Assembly: GCA_039916225.1 (NCBI GenBank)
Contig: JBDSLU010000416.1
Coordinates: 1-20,791 of the forward strand
DNA: 20,791 nucleotides
Direction: 5' to 3'
From: JBDSLU01 sp039916225
GTDB taxonomy: Bacteria > Acidobacteriota > Vicinamibacteria > Vicinamibacterales > Vicinamibacteraceae
Positions 7,465 through 14,750 of the stretch are shown one piece after another. The notes under the pieces are model-generated. The model saw only the letters and a list, made by a program, of their open reading frames with translations, was not told the origin of the DNA and ran no database searches. The translations under genes and the position numbers were made by a program. The number at the start of each line of letters is the position of its first letter. Position 1 is the stretch's first letter.

Positions 7465-7803
7465 GTGGCAGGGCTGTGCGTGCCAGCGCCTGTCCACACC
7501 AATGCGGGTGTCCTGGTGATCGTGCTGGTGCTACTGGCAGCTGGCGCTCCGGCCGGCGCGCAGGAAACCTGCGGCAGCATCGCCGGCGCCATCGCCGATG
7601 CGCAGAGCGCGGCCCTGCCCGGCGTCACGGTGTCGTTGCGCAACGAAGGCACCAACGCGCAGCTGCACACCGTCACCAACGCCGACGGCGCCTACGTGCT
7701 GCCGTTCGTGCCGCTGGATGTTCTGAAGGCCATCGACGGCCCCGGTTGTCGGCGACCGTCGTCGACGATCAGCGTCCGAATCGACACTACTGCCGCGCTA
7801 GGT
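7465..7803 (+). pseudogene. Remnant of an Oar-like receptor N-terminus (signal peptide + carboxypeptidase-regulatory-like domain)
   Basis: From GTG 7465 the frame gives a hydrophobic signal-peptide-like stretch (GVLVIVLVLLAAGAPAGAQ), then a recognisable CarboxypepD_reg domain start: IAGAIADAQSAALPGVTVSL and TNADGAYVLPFVPL. The domain breaks off at about 7717, where the expected GTY-type strand is missing. A short later string, TISVRIDTTAALG, resembles the segment that normally follows the domain in Oar proteins, which suggests an internal deletion. No plug or barrel follows. The frame has no stop and runs into the intact receptor gene at 8023, but the intervening residues (rich in R, C and H) do not look like a protein. 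I read this as a decayed partial copy, not as the true start of the receptor. The left boundary is the GTG after an in-frame TAG at 7438; the right boundary is approximate. Confidence 0.6.
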
Positions 7804-7840
7804 CCGACTCAGCGCGCTCCTGTCCGACTCGCAACAAAAG
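7802..7840 (+). repeat. 39-bp duplicated motif, copy 2: two GTCCGACTC half-sites 20 bp apart
   Basis: Half-sites begin at 7802 (GTCCGACTCAG) and 7822 (GTCCGACTCGC), followed by AACAAAAG as in copy 1. A further partial match, GTCCGAATCG, lies at 7774. The motif sits about 180-220 bp before the receptor start codon and may be an operator or the end of a duplicated leader. Confidence 0.6.
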
Positions 7841-7890
7841 GCTCTGCCGGCGCCTGGCCCCGCACTAAACTCCGCCCGCTGATTCATGAC

Positions 7891-7915
7891 GGCGCGCGTC
7901 ACCTGACCGCGCGCC
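7891..7915 (+). other. GC-rich stem-loop in the leader of Oar receptor 1
   Basis: GGCGCGCG (7891-7898) pairs perfectly with CGCGCGCC (7908-7915) around a nine-base loop. It lies about 107 bp before the start codon, after the 39-bp motif and a weak -10-like TAAACT (7866-7871). If that element is a promoter, this stem lies in the mRNA leader and could affect stability or translation. Confidence 0.35.
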
Positions 7916-8022
7916 ATTGCCACCGGATGTGCCATGGCCGCGGCACGCCCGGCGAGGCGCAGGTGCCGTTCCGCGACGGCCTGCGCCGTGGTTCGTGTCC
8001 GTCGCGTGTGTGCGGAGGGGTG

Positions 8023-11000
8023 ATGTTTTCCTCGCTACGGCTGTTGATGACGCTCGTTTCCCTCGTCCTGGGCCTGGCGTCCGGCGTTTACGCTCAAGGC
8101 CTGACCGGCCAGATGAGCGGATCGGTGGTCGACGGATCGACCAGTGTCCTGCCCGGCGCCACCGTGACGGTGACGAACACGGGCACGCAGGCGACCCGTG
8201 CGGTCCCGACCGATTCGACCGGCGTCTTCACGGTGACGGACCTCCTGGCGGGGCGCTATGAGGTGACCGTCACGCTCGATGGGTTCAAGACCTACGTCCA
8301 GCGTGACGTCGTCCTCTCTGCGAACGAGCGCGTCGCCCTGCGGCCCATCGTCCTCCAGGTCGGCCAGCTCACCGAGACCATCTCCGTCGCCGCCGAGGCG
8401 GCCCGCATCCAGACGCTGAGCGGCGAACGGTCCGGCGTCATCACCCAGGACCAGATCAACGACATCGCCCTCAAGGGCAAGGACTACATGGGCCTGCTGA
8501 AGCAGTTGCCCGGTGTCGTCGACACGGCGAACCGCGAAGCGCCCGGCTGGAACAACCTCGGCGGTCTCAGCATCAACGGCGGCCGCAACAACACCATCAA
8601 CCTGACCTACGACGGTGTCACCAACCTCGATACCGGCTCGAATACCGGGCCCTTCCTGGCGCCGGGCATGGACTCGATCGCCGAGATCAAGGTGCTGACC
8701 TCGAACTACCAGGCCGAATACGGCCGCAGCTCGGGTGGCACGATCAACGTCATCACCAAGAGCGGCACCCGCGAATTCCACGGCGGCGGCTTCTACTCGA
8801 AGCGCAACGAGGACTTCAACGCCAACGAATGGCAGAACAACAAGTTCGGCCGGCCCAAGCCGCCCTACCGCTTCGACTACAGCGGCTACCACATCGGCGG
8901 TCCGGTGTACCTGCCGGGCAAGTTCAACAGCGGCCGCAACAAGCTCTTCTTCTTCTGGAACCAAGAGTTCCTGCCACGCACCAATCCGGGCAGCCTGGAG
9001 CGCCGGACGTTCCCGAGCGAGCTCGAGCGACGTGGTGATTTCTCGCAGTCGCTCGACACCAACGGCCGGGTGATTGTCATCAGAGATCCAGCCACCGGGC
9101 AGCCGTTCCCCGGCAACATCATCCCGACCGGCCGCATCGACGCCAACGGCCAGGCCCTCCTCAACCTGTTCCCGGCGCCCAACGCGAATGATCGCTCGGC
9201 CACAGCCGGGCAGTACAACTACACGTTCCAGAGCGCCTACGAGCAGCCGCGCAACGACCAGGTCGCGCGCGTCGATTGGAACGTCGGGCCGAAGACGCTC
9301 TTCTACTCGCGCGTCAACTACGGGTACGAGGCATACAAGGGCGGGTGGGGCTTCGTCCTCAACAACGCCAACTGGCCGCAGCTGCCGATCGCCTACGAGA
9401 TCCACAGCTATGGCGTCGTCAACACGCTGCTCCATACCTTCAATCCGACCACGGTCCTCGAAGTGACGGTCGGCCTGAATCACGGCAAGCAGACGGTCGA
9501 GCCGCTGACGCAGGCCGACCTCGAGCGAAACGACCGGACGCAGGTCGGCCTCTCGGGCCTGCCGCAGTTCTTCCCGGACGCCAACCCCTCGCGGATCGTG
9601 CCGAACGCCAATTTCGGGGCCGCCGGGCTCGCCCTGGCCAACCTGCCGAACCTGGGCGTCGAAGGCCGCTATCCGTTCTTCGGTGAGAACGACATCTGGA
9701 ACAGCTCGGTCAACCTGACCAAGCTCATGGGCTCGCACAACGTCAAAGCCGGCCTGTTCTACGAGTACACGACGCGGCCGGCGGCCCGGAGCAGCCAGTT
9801 CAACGGCACCTTTAACTTCAACCGCGACACCAACAACCCGCTCGACACCAACCACCCGTTCGCCAACGCCTTGATCGGATCGGTGCAGAGCTACTCGGAA
9901 GCGACGGCGCACCCCGATGCCAACGCGCAGTTCACCAACGTCGAGTGGTTCATCCAGGACAACTGGCGCGTGGCGAGGAACTTCACCATCGACGCCGGCG
10001 TCCGCTTCTACCGCATCGGCCCGACCAAGAGCCGCGGCGACCAGCTCGCCGTCTTCATCCCCGATCGCTACAACGTGACCTCCGCACCGGCGCTGATCCA
10101 GCCGGTGAGCACGCCCCAGGGACGGCGCGGCCGCAACCCGATCACTGGCGAAATCGTGCCGGCGGTGAAGATCGGCACGTTCGCCCAGAACTCCGGCGAC
10201 CCGACCAACGGCATCCAGATATTCGACGAGGGCGTGCTCGAGACGCCGGCCATCCAAGTGGCGCCGCGGGTGGGATTCTCGTGGGACGTTCGCGGCGACG
10301 GCAAGACCGCGGTGCGGGGCGGTTTCGGTGTGTTCCCCGACCGCTTCAACGACGACATCATCCTGCAGCATGTCGAGCTGCCGCCGCTGGTCAACACGCT
10401 GACCGCCAACTACACGACCATCGGTGAGCTGTTGTCGACGCCGCTCAGCCTGAGCCCGGCCCAGGTCCGCAGCCTCGATCCCGAGTACAAACCGCAGCAC
10501 ACCTACAACTACAGCATCGGCGTGCAGCGCGACCTCGGCTGGAAGCTGGTCGGCGATTTCTCCTACGTCGGGTCGAAGGGACGCGACCTGCTCCAGACGC
10601 GCAACATCAACGCCGTGCCCTACGGCACGAACTTCCTGGCGTCGAGCATCGACCCGACCACCGGCGGGGCGCTCCCCAACGTCTTCCTGCGACCCTACCG
10701 CGGGTATCAGGACATCCTGGTCTCGGAGTTCGCCGGCATCTCGAACTACGACGCGTTCCAGATGCAGATCAGTCGCCGCTATACGGCCGGCTTCCGTTTC
10801 AGCACCTCGTACACGTTCGCGCTGACCAAGAACGTCGGCATCGCCTCGCCGCCGAACAACAACCCGACGGTCAACCCGTTCCTGCCGTTCCAGGATCGCA
10901 ACTACGGCGACGCCGGCCGCCGGCACAACCTGGCCATCGACTACTCCTACCAGGTGCCGGACCTGAGCTCGAAGTGGAACTCGCCGATCGCCAAGATCAT

Positions 11001-11493
11001 CGGTGACGGCTGGGAGATCTCGGGCGTCACGTCGGCGCTGAGCGGCGCGGCCCTCGGGCTCAGCTACTCGATCGCCGGCGTCAGCGACCTGACCGGCGGC
11101 GCGGGCGCGGGCGTCGACAGCCGCGTCGACTTCACCTGCGATCCCAACCTGTCGCGCGGCGATCGGACCTCGCTGCGGGCGTTCGCCACGGAATGTGTCG
11201 CCCCGCCCTCGCTCGCCTCGGGCCGCGTCGGGACGGCCCGTGGCGACGAGCTGATCGGGCCCGGCTTCCTGAACTGGGACTTGTCCTTCGTGCGCAACAT
11301 CCCGCTGGGCGGGTCGCGCCGGCTGCAGTTCCGGACCGAGCTCTACAACGCCTTCAATAATGTCCAGTTCTCGACCGTGAACACCGGCGCCGTGTTCAAC
11401 GCGGCGGGGCAGCAGACCAACACGGAGTTCGGCCAGTACACCGCGGCGCGCCCGTCGCGCCGGGTCGTCTTCACCCTCCGCGCGTTGTTCTAG
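8023..11493 (+). CDS. Oar-like TonB-dependent outer-membrane receptor 1
   Basis: 1156 residues from ATG 8023, which has a strong Shine-Dalgarno (CGGAGGGG, 8013-8020) and is followed by a clear signal peptide ending at VYAQ (about residue 25). The frame is open further upstream, but that part is the remnant and spacer. Domains in order: CarboxypepD_reg beta-sandwich (about 30-112, with SVLPGATVTVTNTGT and GRYEVTVTLDGFKTY); TonB-receptor plug (about 120-240, with LTYDGVTNLDTG, YQAEYGRSSGGTINVITKSG); and a long barrel ending in an aromatic residue (RRVVFTLRALF). Oar-like proteins sit in the outer membrane and use TonB energy to import large or scarce substrates; their ligands are mostly unknown. 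The gene lies upstream of the catabolic operon, separated by a heptad-repeat hairpin, and downstream of possible LytTR sites. The ligand cannot be read from sequence. Confidence 0.93.
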   Translation: MFSSLRLLMTLVSLVLGLASGVYAQGLTGQMSGSVVDGSTSVLPGATVTVTNTGTQATRAVPTDSTGVFTVTDLLAGRYEVTVTLDGFKTYVQRDVVLSANERVALRPIVLQVGQLTETISVAAEAARIQTLSGERSGVITQDQINDIALKGKDYMGLLKQLPGVVDTANREAPGWNNLGGLSINGGRNNTINLTYDGVTNLDTGSNTGPFLAPGMDSIAEIKVLTSNYQAEYGRSSGGTINVITKSGTREFHGGGFYSKRNEDFNANEWQNNKFGRPKPPYRFDYSGYHIGGPVYLPGKFNSGRNKLFFFWNQEFLPRTNPGSLERRTFPSELERRGDFSQSLDTNGRVIVIRDPATGQPFPGNIIPTGRIDANGQALLNLFPAPNANDRSATAGQYNYTFQSAYEQPRNDQVARVDWNVGPKTLFYSRVNYGYEAYKGGWGFVLNNANWPQLPIAYEIHSYGVVNTLLHTFNPTTVLEVTVGLNHGKQTVEPLTQADLERNDRTQVGLSGLPQFFPDANPSRIVPNANFGAAGLALANLPNLGVEGRYPFFGENDIWNSSVNLTKLMGSHNVKAGLFYEYTTRPAARSSQFNGTFNFNRDTNNPLDTNHPFANALIGSVQSYSEATAHPDANAQFTNVEWFIQDNWRVARNFTIDAGVRFYRIGPTKSRGDQLAVFIPDRYNVTSAPALIQPVSTPQGRRGRNPITGEIVPAVKIGTFAQNSGDPTNGIQIFDEGVLETPAIQVAPRVGFSWDVRGDGKTAVRGGFGVFPDRFNDDIILQHVELPPLVNTLTANYTTIGELLSTPLSLSPAQVRSLDPEYKPQHTYNYSIGVQRDLGWKLVGDFSYVGSKGRDLLQTRNINAVPYGTNFLASSIDPTTGGALPNVFLRPYRGYQDILVSEFAGISNYDAFQMQISRRYTAGFRFSTSYTFALTKNVGIASPPNNNPTVNPFLPFQDRNYGDAGRRHNLAIDYSYQVPDLSSKWNSPIAKIIGDGWEISGVTSALSGAALGLSYSIAGVSDLTGGAGAGVDSRVDFTCDPNLSRGDRTSLRAFATECVAPPSLASGRVGTARGDELIGPGFLNWDLSFVRNIPLGGSRRLQFRTELYNAFNNVQFSTVNTGAVFNAAGQQTNTEFGQYTAARPSRRVVFTLRALF

Positions 11494-11504
11494 TCCGCGC
11501 GGAG

Positions 11505-11634
11505 ACTCCCAATTGCCAACTTCCAACTCCCAAGGCACTTCCACCTCCCAACGGGCTGGTGACGCTGCGGCAACGTTGGGAGTTGGGCGTTGGGCGTGCC
11601 TTGGAGGTTGGGCGTTGGAGATTGGAAGTTGGCG
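11505..11634. repeat. Nested inverted repeat built of CCAAC/GTTGG heptads
   Basis: Three nested perfect arms are visible: GCCAACTTCCAA (11515-11526) with TTGGAAGTTGGC (11622-11633); CCAAGGCAC (11530-11538) with GTGCCTTGG (11596-11604); and CTCCCAAC (11545-11552) with GTTGGGAG (11575-11582). Between them both arms keep a 7-8 base rhythm of CCAAC or TTGG units. The element starts 12 bp after the receptor stop, so it could act as a transcript-end structure. Its relation to the repeat at 2871-2968 points to a dispersed family. A small ORF across it reads only as repeat-encoded WELGVGRALEVGRW-type peptide and is not a gene. Confidence 0.8.
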
Positions 11635-11755
11635 AGAAGTCGACGCGCTCGGCGCGCGCCCCGTGCGCAGGGACGGCGGATTGTCGTAGGCTACGGGCTG
11701 CACTGGCGAACCCAGCCCGTGGCCGCGCCCGCCACCGGGCGTCTCGAGGAGGAAC

Positions 11756-12640
11756 ATGCACATCTCGATGCACAACTGGATGCGAGCCGAACCGATCGAA
11801 GTGACGATCGCCCGGCTTGCGCGCTGTGGCTACGACGCCATCGAAATCAGCGGCGAGCCGGAGCGTTACGACACCAAGCAGGTCCGCAAGCTGCTGCAGG
11901 ATCACAAGCTGACCTGCTGGGGCTCCGTGACGCTGATGCTCGCCGACCGGGACCTCCTGGCCAAGGACGAGGCGCAGCGCGCGGCGTCGGTGAAGTACGT
12001 CCGCGACTGCATCACGATGGTCAAGGAGCTGGACGGCCAGGAGATCACGATCGTCCCGTCGACGGTCGGCAAGATCAAGTCGCAAGGCACGCCCGAGCAG
12101 GAGTGGCAATGGGCCGTCGACAGCCTCAAGTCGTGCTATGAGCACGGCCAGCGCGAAGGCGTCCGCCTCGCCATCGAGCCGCTCAACCGGTTCGAGACCT
12201 ACTTCCTGAACCGCCACGATCAGGCGCTCGCCCTGGCCACCGACGTCGGCCCGGAGTGCGGTGTCTGCATCGACGTGTTCCACATGAACATCGAAGAGAA
12301 GGACATGTACCAGGCGATCCGCAACTGCAAGGGACGCCTGGCCGACTTCCACGTCGCCGACAACAACCGCATGGCCTGCGGCATGGGCCACTGCGACTGG
12401 GGCAAGATCATCGGCACGCTGAAGGACATCGGCTACCAGGGCGCGCTGACCGTCGAATTCGTGGCGCCCGTCGACCGGACGCCCGCCAACCCGTATCCGA
12501 ACGCCATCGAGAAGGGGCCGGTCAGCCTCACCGCCGACGAACTGAAGTTCATCGAGGATCACGGCAGCAGCACTTTGTCAGACGAGTTCTACACCTGGCT
12601 CGTCGACGAGACGGCCAAGACCCTGCGGAAGTACCTGTAG
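11756..12640 (+). CDS. TIM-barrel sugar isomerase/epimerase (ketose 3-epimerase-like, AP endonuclease 2 superfamily)
   Basis: 294 residues, the usual size for the D-psicose/D-tagatose 3-epimerase-like group. The expected metal-binding residues of these (beta/alpha)8 enzymes are present: E141 in AIEPLNRFETYFLN, D173 in CIDVFHMNIEE, H199 in ADFHVADNNR and E234 in LTVEFV. The EPLNRFETY and FHMNIEE strings are characteristic of ketose 3-epimerases, in which two glutamates shuttle the proton at C3. The N-terminus (MHISMHNWMRAEPIEVTIARL) fits strand and helix 1. The true substrate is open, since the superfamily also has inosose and hydroxypyruvate isomerases. The start has an excellent ribosome binding site (GAGGAGG, 11746-11752). 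It is the first gene of the operon, with the next starting four bases after its stop. Confidence 0.9.
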   Translation: MHISMHNWMRAEPIEVTIARLARCGYDAIEISGEPERYDTKQVRKLLQDHKLTCWGSVTLMLADRDLLAKDEAQRAASVKYVRDCITMVKELDGQEITIVPSTVGKIKSQGTPEQEWQWAVDSLKSCYEHGQREGVRLAIEPLNRFETYFLNRHDQALALATDVGPECGVCIDVFHMNIEEKDMYQAIRNCKGRLADFHVADNNRMACGMGHCDWGKIIGTLKDIGYQGALTVEFVAPVDRTPANPYPNAIEKGPVSLTADELKFIEDHGSSTLSDEFYTWLVDETAKTLRKYL

Positions 12641-12644
12641 TCCC

Positions 12645-13880
12645 GTGCCCACTGTTCTATTGATCGGCACCCTCGATACCAAGGGGCCGGAGATTGCGTA
12701 CGTTCGCGACCGCCTGCAGGCGCTCGGCCTGTCGACGATCGTGGCCGATTCCGGCATCCTCGCCGGGCCCCTCGACATCGTGCCAGACGTGTCCCGCGCG
12801 GAAGTGGCGCGGCTCGGAGGGAAGACCATCGAGGCCCTGCGCCAGGCCGGCAGCCGCGGCGAGGCCGTGCACGGCATGCTGCTCGGCCTGCAGCGCCTGG
12901 CGCTCAATCTGTTCCGCGACCGTCGGCTCGACGGCGTGCTGTGCCTGGGCGGCGCCGAGGGCGCCGTCCTCGGCGCCAGCGCGATGCTGTCGCTGCCGAT
13001 TGGCATTCCCAAGATCATCGTCACCCCGATCGCGTCCGGGAAGCGGCGCTTCGGCCCGCTGGTCGGCACCCGCGACGTGATGGTGGTGCACTCGGTCGTC
13101 GACATCCTCGGGCTGAACCCGATCAGCACGACGATCTTCGACAACGTCGCCGCGGCGATGGCCGGCATGCTGCACCACGGGCATCCGCTGACGCGCGCCG
13201 ACGGCCAGCCCCGCGTGGCCATTACGATGCTGGGCAACACCACTAAGGCGGTAATGACGATCCGCGACGCGCTGTCGCGGCAGGGCCTCGACAGCGTGAT
13301 CTTCCATTCAAACGGCGTCGGTGGCCCGGCGATGGAGGAACTGGCCGCCGACGGCCTGTTCGTCGGCGTCATCGACTTCACGACCGACGAGCTCGCCGAC
13401 GAACTGGTCGGCGGCTTCCATGTCGGCGGCCCGGAGCGGCTGCGCCGCATCGGCCGGCTCGGCTTGCCGCAGGTCGTCGTGCCCGGCTGCATCGACTTCA
13501 CCGTGCACGGCCGTCCGGAAGAAGTGCCGGCGCGCCTGCAGGGGCGACCGGTCTACACGCACAACCCGGAGTTCACCCTGGTCCGGACCCTGCCCGAGGA
13601 GATGGATCAGCTCGGTCGGATCTTCGCCGACCGTCTCAATGAAGCCACCGGCCCGATCGAGATCATGGTGCCGACCGAGGGCCTCTCGATCCCGAACGTG
13701 CCGGGCGGCGCGTTCTGGGACCCGGCCGCCGACGCCGGCTTCCTGGCGTCGCTGCGGTCGCATCTCCGCCCCGATATCCCGATCTCGACCCATCCCTTGC
13801 ACATCAACGCGACCGAGTTTGCCCTTGCCGTGGCCGAGAAGTTCGTCGCGCTGCTTTCGTCGAAAGGACCCTCCGCATGA
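12645..13880 (+). CDS. Tm-1-like ATP-binding protein (UPF0261 family)
   Basis: 411 residues from GTG 12645, four bases after the epimerase stop. The N-terminal GTLDTKGPEIAYVRDRL (8-24) and GLSTIVADSG match the Tm-1-like N-terminal domain, which binds ATP in the tomato antiviral protein Tm-1. Further family strings are LCLGGAEGAVLGASAMLSLP, FGPLVGTRDVMVVHSVVDI, FHSNGVGGPAMEELAADGLF and PGCIDFTVHG. C-terminal IMVPTEGLSIPNVPGGAFWDP also fits UPF0261 proteins. Bacterial members often sit in catabolic operons, frequently beside a phosphoenolpyruvate-hydrolase-like TIM-barrel protein, but that partner is absent here. The biochemical role in bacteria is not established to my knowledge; an ATP-dependent step on a small metabolite is a reasonable guess. 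Its stop overlaps the creatininase start (ATGA), so expression is probably coupled. Confidence 0.88.
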   Translation: MPTVLLIGTLDTKGPEIAYVRDRLQALGLSTIVADSGILAGPLDIVPDVSRAEVARLGGKTIEALRQAGSRGEAVHGMLLGLQRLALNLFRDRRLDGVLCLGGAEGAVLGASAMLSLPIGIPKIIVTPIASGKRRFGPLVGTRDVMVVHSVVDILGLNPISTTIFDNVAAAMAGMLHHGHPLTRADGQPRVAITMLGNTTKAVMTIRDALSRQGLDSVIFHSNGVGGPAMEELAADGLFVGVIDFTTDELADELVGGFHVGGPERLRRIGRLGLPQVVVPGCIDFTVHGRPEEVPARLQGRPVYTHNPEFTLVRTLPEEMDQLGRIFADRLNEATGPIEIMVPTEGLSIPNVPGGAFWDPAADAGFLASLRSHLRPDIPISTHPLHINATEFALAVAEKFVALLSSKGPSA

Positions 13881-14749
13881 CCGTCCCCGTCCCCGTCAAG
13901 CTCCCGTCGAACAACATGGCCGATCTGGCCTATCCAGACATCCAGGCGTACCTGAAGGTCTGCGACATGGTGCTGGTGCCGATGGCCAGCACCGAGCAGC
14001 ACGGCCCGCACCTGCCTCTGTGCACGGATACGGTCACCGCGATCGAGGTCGCCTCGCGGGTCGCCAAGATCAACAACATGCTGCACACGCCGGCGATCTG
14101 GACCGGCTACTCGCCGCAGCACATGGCCGGGCCCGGCGAGGGCCGCGGCACCATCACCATCCGCTCGTCGACGCTGCAGGCACTGATGTACGACGTGGCG
14201 CGCAGCCTGATCCACCACGGCTTCAACAAGATCCTCTTCATCAACGGCCACGGCTCGAACGTCAAGGTGGTCGATCCGGTGCTGCGCAAGATCCGTTACG
14301 ACACCGGGGCGATGGTCGGCTTCTGCATTCCCTACATGGAGCGCTACACCGGCCTCCTCGAGGGCCTGATGGAGAACCCGAAGGACGAGACGCCGGGCTG
14401 GCACGCGAGCGAGCTCGAAACCTCGCAGATGCTGGCCCACAACCCCGCCATCGTCCGGATGGACCGCGCGGTCAAGACGCTGACCAACATCCCGAAGTGG
14501 CTGCCGAGCACCTTCGGCAAGAAGGACGGCGCGCCCGACATCCAGTTCGAGGGCTACTCCTACTTCCAGTTCCCGATGGACCACCACGAGTTCACCGACA
14601 GCGGCGTCATCGGCAACCCCGAGCGCGCCACGGCGGAGAAGGGCGAAGAGGCCTTCCGCCGCTACGCCGAGCACGTCGCCAAAGCGGTGCAGGCGCTGGC
14701 CGCGGTCGAGGTGACGATCAAGAACCGTGAATTCATCGATCGGGTCTGA
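13877..14749 (+). CDS. Creatininase-family amidohydrolase
   Basis: 290 residues, slightly longer than creatininase itself (about 260). Key family features are present: MASTEQHGPHLPLCTDT (36-52), giving the metal ligands E40, H42 and D51; INGHGSN (122-128) with H125; and HASELETS (176-183), equivalent to the family HAGExETS motif. The second-metal glutamate found after the NGH motif in creatininase is a serine or asparagine here, so the metal site may differ. Family members hydrolyse cyclic or linear amides (creatinine, formamidopyrimidines, mycofactocin precursor peptide). There is no creatinase, hydantoinase or mycofactocin gene nearby, so creatinine degradation is unlikely and an amide- or lactone-opening step on the pathway substrate is inferred. 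The start overlaps the preceding stop (ATGA, 13877-13880). Confidence 0.9.
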   Translation: MTVPVPVKLPSNNMADLAYPDIQAYLKVCDMVLVPMASTEQHGPHLPLCTDTVTAIEVASRVAKINNMLHTPAIWTGYSPQHMAGPGEGRGTITIRSSTLQALMYDVARSLIHHGFNKILFINGHGSNVKVVDPVLRKIRYDTGAMVGFCIPYMERYTGLLEGLMENPKDETPGWHASELETSQMLAHNPAIVRMDRAVKTLTNIPKWLPSTFGKKDGAPDIQFEGYSYFQFPMDHHEFTDSGVIGNPERATAEKGEEAFRRYAEHVAKAVQALAAVEVTIKNREFIDRV

Positions 14750-14750
14750 C

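Noticed and set aside
7465..11493. Single 1342-residue protein starting at GTG 7465
   Set aside because: A strong ribosome binding site and signal peptide occur at 8023. The residues between 7717 and 8022 do not look like protein, and a second internal signal peptide would make no sense.
8035..11775. 1246-residue open frame on the minus strand opposite receptor 1
   Set aside because: It is a mirror ORF caused by the strong G/C third-position bias of the receptor gene. The product is low-complexity R/D/V/G-rich text without domains, while the plus strand encodes a full Oar protein.
11559..11804. 81-residue ORF reading ELGVGRALEVGRWRLEVG
   Set aside because: The peptide is just the translation of the heptad repeat, and the frame runs into the start of the epimerase gene in another phase.
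13877..14749. Creatinine degradation or mycofactocin maturation role for the creatininase-like gene
   Set aside because: No creatinase, sarcosine oxidase, hydantoinase or mycofactocin genes (radical SAM, precursor peptide) are in the window, and the second-metal glutamate after NGH is not conserved.
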